Of a stretch of DNA of 64,000 nucleotides, positions 9,101 to 17,419 are shown one piece after another (position 1 is the stretch's first letter; every line of letters starts with the position of its first letter). Position numbers and translations under genes: made by a program. The stretch comes from Streptomyces sp. TP-A0356. GTDB lineage: Bacteria; Actinomycetota; Actinomycetes; Streptomycetales; Streptomycetaceae. The DNA is taken from positions 62,001-126,000 of the forward strand of contig NZ_BBZJ01000017.1 in the NCBI RefSeq assembly GCF_001417775.1. The letters are read 5' to 3'. The notes beneath the pieces were generated by a model. That model had not been told where the DNA came from. It was given only the letters and a program-made list of their open reading frames with translations, and did not search any database.

Positions 9101-9795
9101 ACGGCGCGGGTCTGCTGCCGCTGATCGACGCCCGCAACTGGCGTTCCGACGCCGACCTCGCCGAGGTGTACGCGGTGTGGGGCGGCTACGCGTACGGGCG
9201 CGGGCTCGACGGGCGGGCCGCACGCGGGGACATGGAGACGGCGTTCCGGCGGATCGCCGTGGCCGCGAAGAACGTCGACACCCGTGAGCACGACCTGGTG
9301 GACGCCGACGACTACTTCCAGTACCACGGCGGGATGGTCGCCATGGTGCGGCACCTGACGGGTGCCAGCCCCGAGGCGTACGTCGGCGACTCCGCCGTGC
9401 CCGACCAGGTGAAGACGCGCACCCTGGGCGAGGAGACCCACCGCGTCTTCCGCGCGCGCGTGGTCAACCCGCGCTGGATGGCGGCCATGCGGCGGCACGG
9501 TTACAAGGGCGCCTTCGAGATGGCGGCGACCGTCGACTACCTCTTCGGGTACGACGCCACGGCAGGGGTGGTCGACGACTGGATGTACGAGAAGCTCAGC
9601 GCGGAGTACGTCTTCGACGCCGAGAACCGGGACTTCATGAAGAAGTCCAACCCGTGGGCACTGCGCGGCATCACCGAGCGGCTCCTGGAGGCCGCCGACC
9701 GCGGGCTGTGGGCCGAGCCGGACGCGGACACGCTGGAGCGGCTGCGCGCCACCTACCTGGAGCTCGAAGGCGACCTGGAGGGCGACGACAAGTGA
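6127..9795 (+). CDS. cobN: Cobaltochelatase subunit CobN
   Basis: CobN (1222 residues, normal length) is the large catalytic subunit of the ATP-dependent chelatase that inserts cobalt into hydrogenobyrinic acid a,c-diamide in the late-insertion (aerobic) route. The CobN/BchH family is recognised by blocks such as [39 protein letters not shown] and [17 protein letters not shown]. The start ATG at 6127 overlaps the cobQ stop (ATGA). The next gene encodes a ChlI/ChlD-type partner that would replace the classical CobS/CobT ATPase subunits. Confidence 0.95.
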   Translation: MSTVLLLSTADTDLLAARASGAPYRIGNPTRVDVAEELPGLIEGADIAVVRLLGGKRAWEEGLAALRSSGIPTVLLGGEAVPDAELMAESSAPAGVVAEALRYLVEGGPANLMELARFLSDTVLLTGEGFVEPQRMPEYGVHGERAAVEGRPTVGVLFYRAHELSGNTAFVDTLCDAIEARGANALPVYCGSLRGADAGLYEILGRSDALVATVLAAGGTHASGASAGGDEESWDSGALADLDVPVLQGLCLTSSRGAWDGSDAALSPMDAAMQVAIPEFDGRLITVPFSFKEQGPEDVPVYVADPERAARVAGIAVRHAQLKHKANADKKIALVFTAYPTKHSRVGNAVGLDTPASAVRVLDALRDAGYALTAYPDNGDELIHRLIEAGGHDVEWLTEEQLAAAPARVPLADYRAWFDTLDPRLRDAMLEAWGEPPGSLYVDGEDIVLASLRFGNVVVMIQPPRGFGENPIAIYHDPDLPPSHHYMAAYRWLQAATSEGGFGADAIVHMGKHGTMEWLPGKGLGLSRGCAPDAVLGDLPLVYPFIVNDPGEGTQAKRRGHATVVDHLVPPMARADTYGDLAKLEQLLDEYALVSDLDPTKAPAVRAQIWTLVKAAELHHDLHVDEQPDDDEFDEFVMHIDGYLCEIKDVQIRDGLHILGGGPVGEPRVNLVLAVLRASQVWGGRANALPGLRASLAGHFGLVEKELLAEPGAPVKVPVELTDLVDGPSRTAADAIDLLEQLCRRIAEGMEERGWAAAGSAALVRDVMGTELPDAEAVLEFACTEVVPRLARTTDEIGHILKALDGGYVPAGPSGSPTRGLVNVLPTGRNFYSVDPKAIPSRLSWEVGQSLADSLVARYLQDTGEYPRSVGLTVWGTSAMRTQGDDIAEILALLGCRPVWDDASRRVTGFEIVPLAELGRPRIDVTVRISGFFRDAFPHVVGLIDDAVRAVAELEEPAERNFVRAHADEDTAEHGDRRRATARVFGSKPGAYGAGLLPLIDARNWRSDADLAEVYAVWGGYAYGRGLDGRAARGDMETAFRRIAVAAKNVDTREHDLVDADDYFQYHGGMVAMVRHLTGASPEAYVGDSAVPDQVKTRTLGEETHRVFRARVVNPRWMAAMRRHGYKGAFEMAATVDYLFGYDATAGVVDDWMYEKLSAEYVFDAENRDFMKKSNPWALRGITERLLEAADRGLWAEPDADTLERLRATYLELEGDLEGDDK

Positions 9796-11792
9796 GTACC
9801 CCCTTTCCGTTCACGGCCGTCGTCGGCCAGGACGACCTGCGGCTCGCGCTGCTGCTGAACGCCGTGTCTCCGGCGGTCGGCGGTGTGCTGGTGCGCGGCG
9901 AGAAGGGCACCGCCAAGTCGACGGCCGTGCGCGCCCTTTCGGCGCTGCTCCCGCAGGTGGAGGTGGTCGCCGGGTGCCGGTTCTCCTGCGACCCCGCGGC
10001 ACCCGACCCGGCGTGCCCCGACGGGCCGCACGAGCCGGGGATGTTCGAGTCCCGTCCGGCCCGCATGGTGGAGCTGCCCGTCGGCGCCTCCGAGGACCGG
10101 CTCGTCGGCGCCCTGGACATCGAGCGGGCGCTCGCGGAGGGCGTGAAGGCCTTCGAGCCCGGCCTGCTGGCCGACGCGCACCGCGGGATCCTGTACGTCG
10201 ACGAGGTCAACCTCCTCCACGACCACCTGGTCGACCTGCTGCTCGACGCCGCCGCGATGGGCGCCTCCTACGTCGAACGCGAGGGCGTCTCCGTACGCCA
10301 TGCCGCCCGCTTCCTGCTCGTGGGCACCATGAACCCCGAGGAGGGCGAGCTGCGGCCACAGCTGCTCGACCGGTTCGGGCTGACCGTCGAGGTGTCCGCC
10401 TCGCGCGAGCCGGACCAGCGCGTGGAGGTCGTACGGCGGCGGCTCGCCCACGACGACGACCCGGACGGCTTCGCGGCGCGCTGGGCCGAGGAGGAGGCCG
10501 CGGTTCGGGCGCGGATCGTGGCCGCGCGTGCGCTGCTGCCGTCCGTGCGGCTCGGGGACGGGGCGCTGCGGCAGATCGCGGCGACCTGCGCCGCCTTCGA
10601 GGTGGACGGCATGCGGGCCGACATCGTGATGGCGCGTACGGCCGCCGCGCTGGCCGCGTGGGCGGGGCGGACCGATGTGCTCGCCGAGGACGTGCGGCAG
10701 GCCGCGCTGCTGGCCCTCCCGCACCGGCGGCGGCGCAACCCCTTCGACGCGCCGGGGCTCGACGAGGACAAGCTCGACGAGACGCTCCAGGAGTTCGGGA
10801 GCCCGGAGGACGACGATCCGGGTCCGGACGGGCCCGGTGGGGGCGGCGGGCAGCCCTCGCCGGACGAGGGGCCGGGGGGCGGGGAGACCGCCGCGCGGCC
10901 CGAGGCCGGCGAGAGCGGACAGCCTCAGGCCTCCAGCTCCGGGGAACAGCAGCCGGTACGCGCCTGCGAACCCTTTCGTACGAAGATGCTGACCGTGCCC
11001 GGGCTCGGCGACGGCGCCGCGGGGCGGCGTTCGCGCGCCCGGACCGAGCACGGGCGCACCACCGGGGCGCGGCGGCCCCAGGGCGCGCTCACCAAGCTGC
11101 ACCTGGCGGCGACCGTGCAGGCGGCGGCGCCGCACCAGCGGGCGCGCGGCCGGTCGGGGCCCGGGCTCGTGGTGCGCCGGGACGATCTGCGGCAGGCCAC
11201 GCGGGAGGGGCGCGAGGGGAACCTCGTGCTGTTCGTGGTGGACGCCTCCGGATCCATGGCGGCCCGGCAGCGGATGAGCGCGGTGAAGGGAGCCGTGCTG
11301 TCGCTGCTGCTCGACGCCTACCAGCGCCGGGACAAGGTGGGTCTCGTGACCTTCCGGGGCGCGTCGGCCGAGGTCGCGCTGCCGCCGACGTCATCGGTGG
11401 ACGCGGCCGCGGCCCGGCTGGAGTCGCTGCCGACGGGCGGCAGGACGCCGCTGGCCGCCGGGCTGCTCAAGGCCCATGACGTGCTGCGGGTGGAGCGGCT
11501 ACGGGATCCCGCGCGGCGGGCGCTGGTCGTGGTGGTGACGGACGGACGGGCAACCGGCGGTCCGCAGCCGGTGGCGCTGGCCTCGCGCGCGGCGCGGCTG
11601 TTCGCGGCCGAGGGGGTCGCGTCCGTCGTCGTGGACTGCGAGTCGGGGCCGGTGCGGCTGGGGCTCGCCGGGCAGCTCGCGGGTGAGCTGGGCGGTACGG
11701 CGGTGACGCTGGACGAGCTGCGCGCGGACAGCATCGCCGGGCTGGTACGGAACGTGCAGGGGACGCAGGGGACCGCGAGGAGGGCCGCGTAA
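9792..11792 (+). CDS. ChlI/ChlD-type chelatase ATPase subunit (AAA+ plus von Willebrand A domain), partner of CobN
   Basis: A 666-residue fusion of the two small chelatase subunits. The N-terminal AAA+ domain has Walker [10 protein letters not shown] at residues 36-44, Walker [12 protein letters not shown] near residue 135 and the ChlI-type [17 protein letters not shown] segment. A Gly/Pro/Glu-rich linker follows (about residues 335-380). The C-terminal von Willebrand A domain has the MIDAS motif DASGS near residue 484. The GTG start at 9792 overlaps the cobN stop. By position it powers cobalt insertion by CobN; the fold is shared with magnesium chelatases, but nothing here suggests chlorophyll synthesis. 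Confidence 0.92.
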   Translation: MSTPFPFTAVVGQDDLRLALLLNAVSPAVGGVLVRGEKGTAKSTAVRALSALLPQVEVVAGCRFSCDPAAPDPACPDGPHEPGMFESRPARMVELPVGASEDRLVGALDIERALAEGVKAFEPGLLADAHRGILYVDEVNLLHDHLVDLLLDAAAMGASYVEREGVSVRHAARFLLVGTMNPEEGELRPQLLDRFGLTVEVSASREPDQRVEVVRRRLAHDDDPDGFAARWAEEEAAVRARIVAARALLPSVRLGDGALRQIAATCAAFEVDGMRADIVMARTAAALAAWAGRTDVLAEDVRQAALLALPHRRRRNPFDAPGLDEDKLDETLQEFGSPEDDDPGPDGPGGGGGQPSPDEGPGGGETAARPEAGESGQPQASSSGEQQPVRACEPFRTKMLTVPGLGDGAAGRRSRARTEHGRTTGARRPQGALTKLHLAATVQAAAPHQRARGRSGPGLVVRRDDLRQATREGREGNLVLFVVDASGSMAARQRMSAVKGAVLSLLLDAYQRRDKVGLVTFRGASAEVALPPTSSVDAAAARLESLPTGGRTPLAAGLLKAHDVLRVERLRDPARRALVVVVTDGRATGGPQPVALASRAARLFAAEGVASVVVDCESGPVRLGLAGQLAGELGGTAVTLDELRADSIAGLVRNVQGTQGTARRAA

Positions 11793-12391
11793 TGCCGCAG
11801 GGACAGCCGAGTGTCGTACCGGACGACGGACTGACCACCCGTCAGCGGCGCAACCGCCCGCTCGTCGTGGTGCACACGGGCGTCGGGAAGGGCAAGTCGA
11901 CCGCGGCCTTCGGGCTCGCGCTGCGCGCCTGGAACCAGGGGTGGCCGATCGGGGTGTTCCAGTTCGTCAAGTCGGCGAAGTGGAAGGTCGGCGAGGAGAA
12001 CGCGCTGCGGGTGCTGGGTGCGTCCGGGCAGGGCGGGACCGTGGCCTGGCACAAGATGGGCGAGGGATGGTCCTGGGTCCAGCGCGATGACCAGATGGAC
12101 AACGAGGACAAGGCCCGGGAGGGCTGGGAGCAGGTCAAGCGGGACCTGGCGGCCGAGACGTACCGGCTGTACGTGCTGGACGAGTTCGCGTACCCGATGC
12201 ACTGGGGGTGGGTCGACACCGACGAGGTCGTCGACGTGCTGCGGAACCGGCCGGGCACCCAGCATGTCGTGATCACCGGGCGGAACGCGCCCGGGAAGCT
12301 CGTCGACTTCGCCGACCTGGTCACCGACATGTCGAAGGTCAAGCACCCGATGGACGTCGGTCAGAAGGGTCAGAGGGGCATCGAGTGGTGA
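11792..12391 (+). CDS. cobO: Cob(I)yrinic acid a,c-diamide adenosyltransferase CobO
   Basis: The 199-residue CobO/BtuR family enzyme transfers the 5'-deoxyadenosyl group of ATP to the reduced cobalt of the corrinoid. The P-loop variant HTGVGKGKST lies at about residues 28-37; DEFAYPMHWGWV near residue 130 and the C-terminal KHPMDVGQKGQRGIEW are family typical. It starts one base into the preceding TAA (TAATG) and its stop overlaps the cobB start, so it is translated as part of the cob operon. Confidence 0.95.
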   Translation: MPQGQPSVVPDDGLTTRQRRNRPLVVVHTGVGKGKSTAAFGLALRAWNQGWPIGVFQFVKSAKWKVGEENALRVLGASGQGGTVAWHKMGEGWSWVQRDDQMDNEDKAREGWEQVKRDLAAETYRLYVLDEFAYPMHWGWVDTDEVVDVLRNRPGTQHVVITGRNAPGKLVDFADLVTDMSKVKHPMDVGQKGQRGIEW

Positions 12392-13734
12392 CGTCCGTGC
12401 CCCGGCTGGTCATCGCCGCGCCCGCTTCGGGCAGCGGCAAGACGACAGTCGCCACGGGATTGATGGCCGCGTTCGCCGGGCGAGGTCTCGCCGTATCCCC
12501 GCACAAGGTCGGGCCGGACTACATCGACCCCGGGTATCACGCGCTCGCCACCGGGCGTGTGGGGCGCAACCTCGACGCCTACCTGTGCGGGCCGGACCTG
12601 ATCGCGCCGCTGTTCCTCCATGGGGCGCGGGGGTGCGACCTCGCCCTCGTCGAGGGTGTGATGGGGCTGTACGACGGGGCGGCCGGCGAGGGCGAGCTCG
12701 CGTCGACCGCTCATGTCGCGAAGTTGCTGCGCGCGCCCGTGGTGCTCGTCGTCGACGCGTCGTCGCAGTCGCGCTCGGTGGCGGCGCTGGTGCACGGGTT
12801 CGCGTCCTGGGACCCGGAGGTGCGGGTCGGGGGCGTGATCCTGAACAAGGTCGGGTCGGACCGGCACGAGGCGCTGCTGAGGGAGGCGCTGGACTCCGCC
12901 GGGGTACCGGTGTTGGGGGTGCTGCGGCGGGTGGCCGGGGTGGACACGCCGTCCCGGCATCTGGGGCTGGTGCCTGTCGCCGAGCGGCGGGCCGAGGCGG
13001 TCGAGGCGGTCGCCGCCATGGCCGCGCAGGTCGAAGAGGGGTGCGACCTGGAGGCGCTGGCCGCGCTGGCGCGCGGTGCGGGGCCGCTGCCGGCCGATCC
13101 CTGGGAGCCCCCCGTCACCACTACGGGAGAGCGCGAGGTCGTCGCCGTCGCCGGTGGAGCGGCGTTCACCTTCTCCTACGCGGAGCACAGCGAGCTCCTC
13201 ACCGCCGCCGGCGCCGAGGTGGTCGCCTTCGACCCGCTGCGTGACGAGCAACTGCCGGAGGGCACACGCGGGTTGGTCATCGGTGGCGGCTTCCCCGAGG
13301 TGTACGCGTCCGAGCTGTCCGCCAACGAGCCGTTGCGGAAGGCCGTCGCCGAGTTCGCGCTCGGCGGCGCTCCGGTGGCCGCCGAGTGCGCGGGGCTGCT
13401 GTATCTGTGCCGGGAGCTGGACGGGCGGCCGATGTGCGGGGTCCTCGACGCGAGCGCCGGCATGGCTGAACGGCTCACCCTCGGCTACCGGGACGCCGTG
13501 GCCGTGAGCGACAGCGTCCTCGCGGCGGCCGGAACCCGGATGCGCGGACACGAGTTCCACCGGACCGTCGTCGAGCCCGGCGCGGGGCCGGCTCCCGCCT
13601 GGGGGGTGCGCGCCCCCGACCGGCGTGTCGAAGGTTTCGTACAACAAGCTGTGCACGCGAGTTATCTGCACACGCACTGGGCCGCCGAGCCCGGTGTGGC
13701 CCGTCGGTTCGTGGAGAGGTGCCGGACGTCATGA
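12388..13734 (+). CDS. cobB: Cobyrinic acid a,c-diamide synthase CobB (CbiA)
   Basis: The 448-residue enzyme amidates the a and c carboxylates of (hydrogeno)cobyrinic acid with glutamine and ATP. It pairs an N-terminal P-loop domain (APASGSGKTT near residue 10, then HKVGPDYIDPGYH) with a C-terminal glutamine amidotransferase domain (ECAGLLYL nucleophile loop near residue 333; SYLHTHWAAEPG near the end). The GTG at 12388 is chosen because it overlaps the cobO stop (GTGA) and puts the P-loop near the N-terminus; an in-frame upstream ATG lies within cobO. Confidence 0.94.
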   Translation: MTSVPRLVIAAPASGSGKTTVATGLMAAFAGRGLAVSPHKVGPDYIDPGYHALATGRVGRNLDAYLCGPDLIAPLFLHGARGCDLALVEGVMGLYDGAAGEGELASTAHVAKLLRAPVVLVVDASSQSRSVAALVHGFASWDPEVRVGGVILNKVGSDRHEALLREALDSAGVPVLGVLRRVAGVDTPSRHLGLVPVAERRAEAVEAVAAMAAQVEEGCDLEALAALARGAGPLPADPWEPPVTTTGEREVVAVAGGAAFTFSYAEHSELLTAAGAEVVAFDPLRDEQLPEGTRGLVIGGGFPEVYASELSANEPLRKAVAEFALGGAPVAAECAGLLYLCRELDGRPMCGVLDASAGMAERLTLGYRDAVAVSDSVLAAAGTRMRGHEFHRTVVEPGAGPAPAWGVRAPDRRVEGFVQQAVHASYLHTHWAAEPGVARRFVERCRTS

Positions 13735-14480
13735 GCAGCAGGCTGATCGGAGTCGGGGTGGGCCCCGGCGACCCCGAGCTGGTGACCGTCAAGGGCGTCA
13801 ACGCTCTGCGGACGGCCGATGTCGTCGTCGTACCCGTGATGGCCGCATCCGACGGAACGGATGGCGGCGAGCGCGGGCGCGCCGAGGCGACCGTGCTGCA
13901 CTATGTGCCGGAGGAGAAGGTGGCGCGCGTGGTGTTCGCGCTCAACGAGCGCAGCGACCACACGCGCCGCGAGGCCGCCTGGGACGCGGCCGGGGAGCGC
14001 GTGGCCCGGCTCCTGGAGCGGCACGCCACCGTCGCCTTCGCCACCATCGGCGACCCCAACGTGTACTCGACGTTCACCTACCTCGCGCAGACCGTCCAGG
14101 ACCTCGTGCCGGGGACCGTCGTCGAGACCGTGCCCGGTATCACCGCCATGCAGGACCTCGCCGCGCGGTCGGGGGCCGTCCTGACCGAGGGCACCGAGCC
14201 CCTCACGCTCGTGCCCGTCACCGCCGGGGCCACCGCGCTCAAGGACGCGCTCGGCGGGCCGGGCACCGTGGTCGCATACAAGTTCGGACGGCAGGCCCAC
14301 GAGGTCGCCGAGGCGCTGCGCGAGACCGGGCGCCTCGACGGCGCGGTCTGGGGGTCCGCGCTCGGGCTGCCGGAGGAGTCCATCCGCCCGGCCCGCGACC
14401 TCGACGGCGGCCCGCTCCCCTATCTCTCCACCCTCATCGCGCCCGCCCGGCGTGACGGCACCCGCGGCGGCAAGCTGTGA
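13731..14480 (+). CDS. cobI: Precorrin-2 C20-methyltransferase CobI
   Basis: A 249-residue S-adenosylmethionine-dependent methyltransferase of the tetrapyrrole methylase fold. The N-terminal GVGVGPGDPELVTVKG motif, VAFATIGDPNVYSTFTYL and VETVPGITAMQDLAA are diagnostic for the precorrin-2 C20 enzyme. The ATG at 13731 overlaps the cobB stop and has GGAGAGG upstream. A GTG 12 bp earlier in frame is less likely because it sits inside that ribosome site. It is the last gene of block 1; the next gene is convergent only 11 bp away and I see no terminator between them. Confidence 0.92.
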   Translation: MSSRLIGVGVGPGDPELVTVKGVNALRTADVVVVPVMAASDGTDGGERGRAEATVLHYVPEEKVARVVFALNERSDHTRREAAWDAAGERVARLLERHATVAFATIGDPNVYSTFTYLAQTVQDLVPGTVVETVPGITAMQDLAARSGAVLTEGTEPLTLVPVTAGATALKDALGGPGTVVAYKFGRQAHEVAEALRETGRLDGAVWGSALGLPEESIRPARDLDGGPLPYLSTLIAPARRDGTRGGKL

Positions 14481-14491
14481 CCGCCGGCAGA

Positions 14492-15259
14492 TCATCCCGC
14501 GAGGCCGACCAGCAGCCAGATGAACGCCGTGCCCACGACCGTGCACAGGAGGGTCGAGCGGGCGGGGTGGACGTGGTGCGCCTCGGGCAGGATCTCGGCG
14601 GCCGCCAGATAGAGGAGCACTCCGCCGAAGAGGCCCAGATAGCCGCCGAGCAGCTGCTCCGGGATCGTGAACGCGAGGGTGGACGAGGCACCGAGCACCG
14701 GTGCGGCAGCGTCGGCGACGAGCATGGTGACGGCCTTGCGGCGCGCGTTCCCGTACAGGCTCGTGATGGTGTAGGTGTTGAAGCCGTCCGCGAAGTCGTG
14801 GGCGATGACCGCGACCGCGACCGCCGCGGCCATGCCCTCCCCCACCTGGAACGCGGCGCCGATCGCGACGCCGTCCATGGCGCTGTGCCCCACCATCGCC
14901 GCGCCCGCCGCCAGGCCCACCTCCGGCGACCGGTGGACGTGCTGGTCCACGCCGTGCGCGGCGATGGGAATGCCCTCCGCGCCCGCGGAGTCGAGAGGCC
15001 CGGGGAGTACCGCCAGCAGGCGCTCCACGAGGTGGGCCAGCAGGAAGCCGGCCACGAACAGCAGCAGCGCGGCCGGCACGCCGAACACGTCGCCGCCCGC
15101 CGCGTGCAGCGCCTCCGGCAGCAGATCCAGGCCCACCACGCCGAGCATCAGACCGCCGGCCAGGCCCAGGACCAGATGGCGGCGGTCGGTCACGCGCTGC
15201 GCCGTCCAGCCGCCGGCCAGCGTCATCAGGAACGCGCCGAGCGCGACGAAGACCGCCAT
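14492..15259 (-). CDS. ZIP family metal transporter
   Basis: A 255-residue membrane protein of the ZIP (zinc/iron-regulated-like) family that moves divalent metals into the cytoplasm. The metal-site helices are visible as MVGHSAMDGVAIGAA and VIAHDFADGFNTYTI, with HxxxD and HD..D ligands; about eight hydrophobic segments are present. It lies on the minus strand between the two cobalamin blocks and starts about 100 bp from divergent cobM. The setting suggests it feeds cobalt to the pathway, but the family mostly carries zinc or iron and the sequence does not settle the metal. Confidence 0.88.
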   Translation of the reverse strand: MAVFVALGAFLMTLAGGWTAQRVTDRRHLVLGLAGGLMLGVVGLDLLPEALHAAGGDVFGVPAALLLFVAGFLLAHLVERLLAVLPGPLDSAGAEGIPIAAHGVDQHVHRSPEVGLAAGAAMVGHSAMDGVAIGAAFQVGEGMAAAVAVAVIAHDFADGFNTYTITSLYGNARRKAVTMLVADAAAPVLGASSTLAFTIPEQLLGGYLGLFGGVLLYLAAAEILPEAHHVHPARSTLLCTVVGTAFIWLLVGLAG

Positions 15260-15362
15260 GTGCTCTTGCTATCCGATCGACCCGCGTGCGCACAGGACCG
15301 GCGGCCGTGCGCGCACCGGCGTTTCGCACAACCCGAGCTTTCGTAGGAGAGGACCGATTGTC

Positions 15363-16181
15363 ATGGCCGATGCCACCACCGGCAAGGTGACCTTCGTCGG
15401 CGCCGGCCCCGGCGCCGCCGATCTGCTGACGTTCCGTGCCGCGCGCGCCATCGCCGAGGCCGACGTGGTGATCTGGGCGGCCAGCCTGGTACAGGAGGAG
15501 GTCCTCGAGCACGCGCGCGAGGGCGCCGAGATCCTGGACTCGGCCGGCATGTCCCTGGAGGACGTCGTCGCCGTCTATCGGCGCGCTCATGCGGAGGGGC
15601 TGCGCGTCGCCCGTATCCACTCCGGCGATCCCGCCCTGTGGGGCGGCACGCAGGAGCAGCTGGACCGGTGCGCCGCGATCGGCATCGCGACGGAGGTCGT
15701 ACCGGGCGTCTCGTCCTTCTCCGCGGTCGCCGCGCTCGCCCGGCGGGAGCTGACCATCCCCGAGGTCGCCCAGTCCGTGGTCCTCACCCGCCTCGGCGGC
15801 GGCAAGACGCCCATGCCGCCCGGCGAGGAGGTGCGTGAGTTCGCCCGGCACGGCACCACCATGGCGATCTTCCTGTCGGCGGCCCGCAGCGGCCAGCTCG
15901 TGCGGGAGCTGCTGGAGGGCGGCTACCCGACGACCACCCCGGTGGTGGTGGCGTACCAGGCGACCTGGCCCGAGGAACTGATCGTGAGGTGCACGATCGG
16001 CACGCTGGAGGAGACCGTCAAGGAGCACAGGCTCTGGAAGCACACGCTGTTCCTGGTCGGTCCGGCGCTCGACGCGCACGGCACCCGCTCGCACCTTTAC
16101 CACCCGGGCCACTTCCACGGCTACCGCAAGGCCGACCCCGAGGCCCGCAGGGCCCTGCGCACGCGGGGTGCGAACACGTGA
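15363..16181 (+). CDS. cobM: Precorrin-4 C11-methyltransferase CobM
   Basis: A 272-residue tetrapyrrole methylase with the N-terminal FVGAGPGAADLLTFRA loop, RIHSGDPALWGGTQEQ and VVPGVSSFSAVAALARRELTIPEV, which are characteristic of the C11 enzyme (CobM/CbiF). The ATG at 15363 follows a good AGGAGAGG ribosome site; the 190-codon open frame upstream is an antisense shadow of the ZIP gene. It opens block 2, whose promoter must lie in the 100-bp gap shared with the ZIP gene. No B12 box is visible there. Confidence 0.93.
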   Translation: MADATTGKVTFVGAGPGAADLLTFRAARAIAEADVVIWAASLVQEEVLEHAREGAEILDSAGMSLEDVVAVYRRAHAEGLRVARIHSGDPALWGGTQEQLDRCAAIGIATEVVPGVSSFSAVAALARRELTIPEVAQSVVLTRLGGGKTPMPPGEEVREFARHGTTMAIFLSAARSGQLVRELLEGGYPTTTPVVVAYQATWPEELIVRCTIGTLEETVKEHRLWKHTLFLVGPALDAHGTRSHLYHPGHFHGYRKADPEARRALRTRGANT

Positions 16182-17419
16182 TCACAGTCGTCGGTACGGG
16201 CACCGGGGCGCCGCCCCCGGCCGACGCGGTCGCCGGGGCGGAACTCGTCGTCGGCGGACGGCGGCATCTGGAGTCCGTACGACTGCCGGAGACGGCCGAG
16301 CAGATCGTCCTCGGGCCGCTGGCGCCCGCGCTGGACACGATCGAGCGGTATCTCGGCAAGCAGCGGCCGGTCGTCGTGCTCGCGTCCGGGGACCCCGGGT
16401 TCTTCGGGATCGTCCGGGCGCTGGCCGAGCGGTTCGGGCCGGAGCGGCTCGACGTGCGGCCGGGTGTCTCCTCCGTGGCCACCGCCTTCGCGCGGCTCGG
16501 GCTGCCGTGGGACGACGCGGTGGTGGTGAGCGCGCACGGGCGCGATCTTCGTACGGCGGTGAACGTGTGCCGGGCGCGCCCGAAGGTGGCCGTGCTGACC
16601 GGGCCGGGTTCCGGTCCCGCCGAGCTGGGGGCGGCACTCGCCCATGACTCGGACGAGCGCGTCCTGGTCGTGGCGAGCGCGCTGGGCGATCCGGAGCGCG
16701 AGCGCGTGGAGCGGGTGACGCCCGCTCAGGCCGCTGAGCGCGCGTGGGGTGCGGCCGTGAGCGTGGTGCTGTGCCTCGATCCGGCACGGGCGCTGGGACC
16801 GGTGCGCACGGTCGCGGGGCCGCCGTCCGGCGCGTCCGGGTGGGCCCTGGACGAGGACGCGTTCGCGCACCGCGACTCGATGATCACCAAGTTCGAGGTG
16901 CGTGCCCTGGCGCTGGCCCGGCTGGGGCCGCGGCTCGGGGAGCTGGTCTGGGACGTCGGTGCCGGCTCGGGGTCGGTGGCCGTGGAGTGCGCGCGGCTGG
17001 GGGCCGCCGTCACCGCGGTCGAGAAGACCCGGGACGGGGTGGAGCGGATCCGGGCCAACGCGGCGGCGCACGGCGTGGACGTGCGCGTCGTGCACGGGGC
17101 GGCGCCCGACGTGCTGGACGGTCTCGCCGACCCCGACGCGGTGTTCGTCGGCGGCGGCGGCCGGGAACTGCCCGCGATCGTGACCGCCTGTGCGCGGCGC
17201 GCACGGCGGGCGGTGGTGGTGGCGATGGCCGCCCTGGACCGGGTGCCGGCGGCGCGCGAGGCGCTTGTCGCCGCCGGGTTCTCCTGCGACGGCGTGCTGC
17301 TGCAGGCGTCGCGGCTCGCACCGCTGCCCGGGGATGTGACCCGGCTGGCGGCGACCAACCCTGTTTTCCTGCTGTGGGGCACGCGGCCTCCGGCGTGTAC
17401 CGAAGGAGTTGCTCAGTGA
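16178..17419 (+). CDS. cobL: Precorrin-6Y C5,15-methyltransferase (decarboxylating) CobL (CbiE-CbiT fusion)
   Basis: A 413-residue bifunctional methyltransferase that methylates C5 and C15 and removes the C12 acetate carboxyl group. The N-terminal CbiE-type domain (about 1-205) has a tetrapyrrole-methylase fold (VVLASGDPGFFGIV). The C-terminal CbiT domain is a Rossmann methyltransferase with WDVGAGSGSVAVECARLGA near residue 265. The GTG start at 16178 overlaps the cobM stop (GTGA), and its own stop overlaps the next GTG start. Confidence 0.93.
   Translation: MITVVGTGTGAPPPADAVAGAELVVGGRRHLESVRLPETAEQIVLGPLAPALDTIERYLGKQRPVVVLASGDPGFFGIVRALAERFGPERLDVRPGVSSVATAFARLGLPWDDAVVVSAHGRDLRTAVNVCRARPKVAVLTGPGSGPAELGAALAHDSDERVLVVASALGDPERERVERVTPAQAAERAWGAAVSVVLCLDPARALGPVRTVAGPPSGASGWALDEDAFAHRDSMITKFEVRALALARLGPRLGELVWDVGAGSGSVAVECARLGAAVTAVEKTRDGVERIRANAAAHGVDVRVVHGAAPDVLDGLADPDAVFVGGGGRELPAIVTACARRARRAVVVAMAALDRVPAAREALVAAGFSCDGVLLQASRLAPLPGDVTRLAATNPVFLLWGTRPPACTEGVAQ

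Noticed and set aside
4882..9498. A 1538-codon open frame on the minus strand opposite cobQ/cobN
   Set aside because: It is the antisense shadow of two certain genes; its composition (Gly/Arg/His-rich, no domains) is what high-G+C antisense frames produce.
15260..15362. A second cobalamin riboswitch upstream of cobM
   Set aside because: The gap is only about 100 bp and contains neither a CCACTG box nor the other aptamer elements.
13662..16118. An 818-codon minus-strand frame across cobI, the ZIP gene and cobM
   Set aside because: It crosses three real genes on both strands, has no ribosome site or domain, and part of it is an out-of-frame copy of the ZIP gene.
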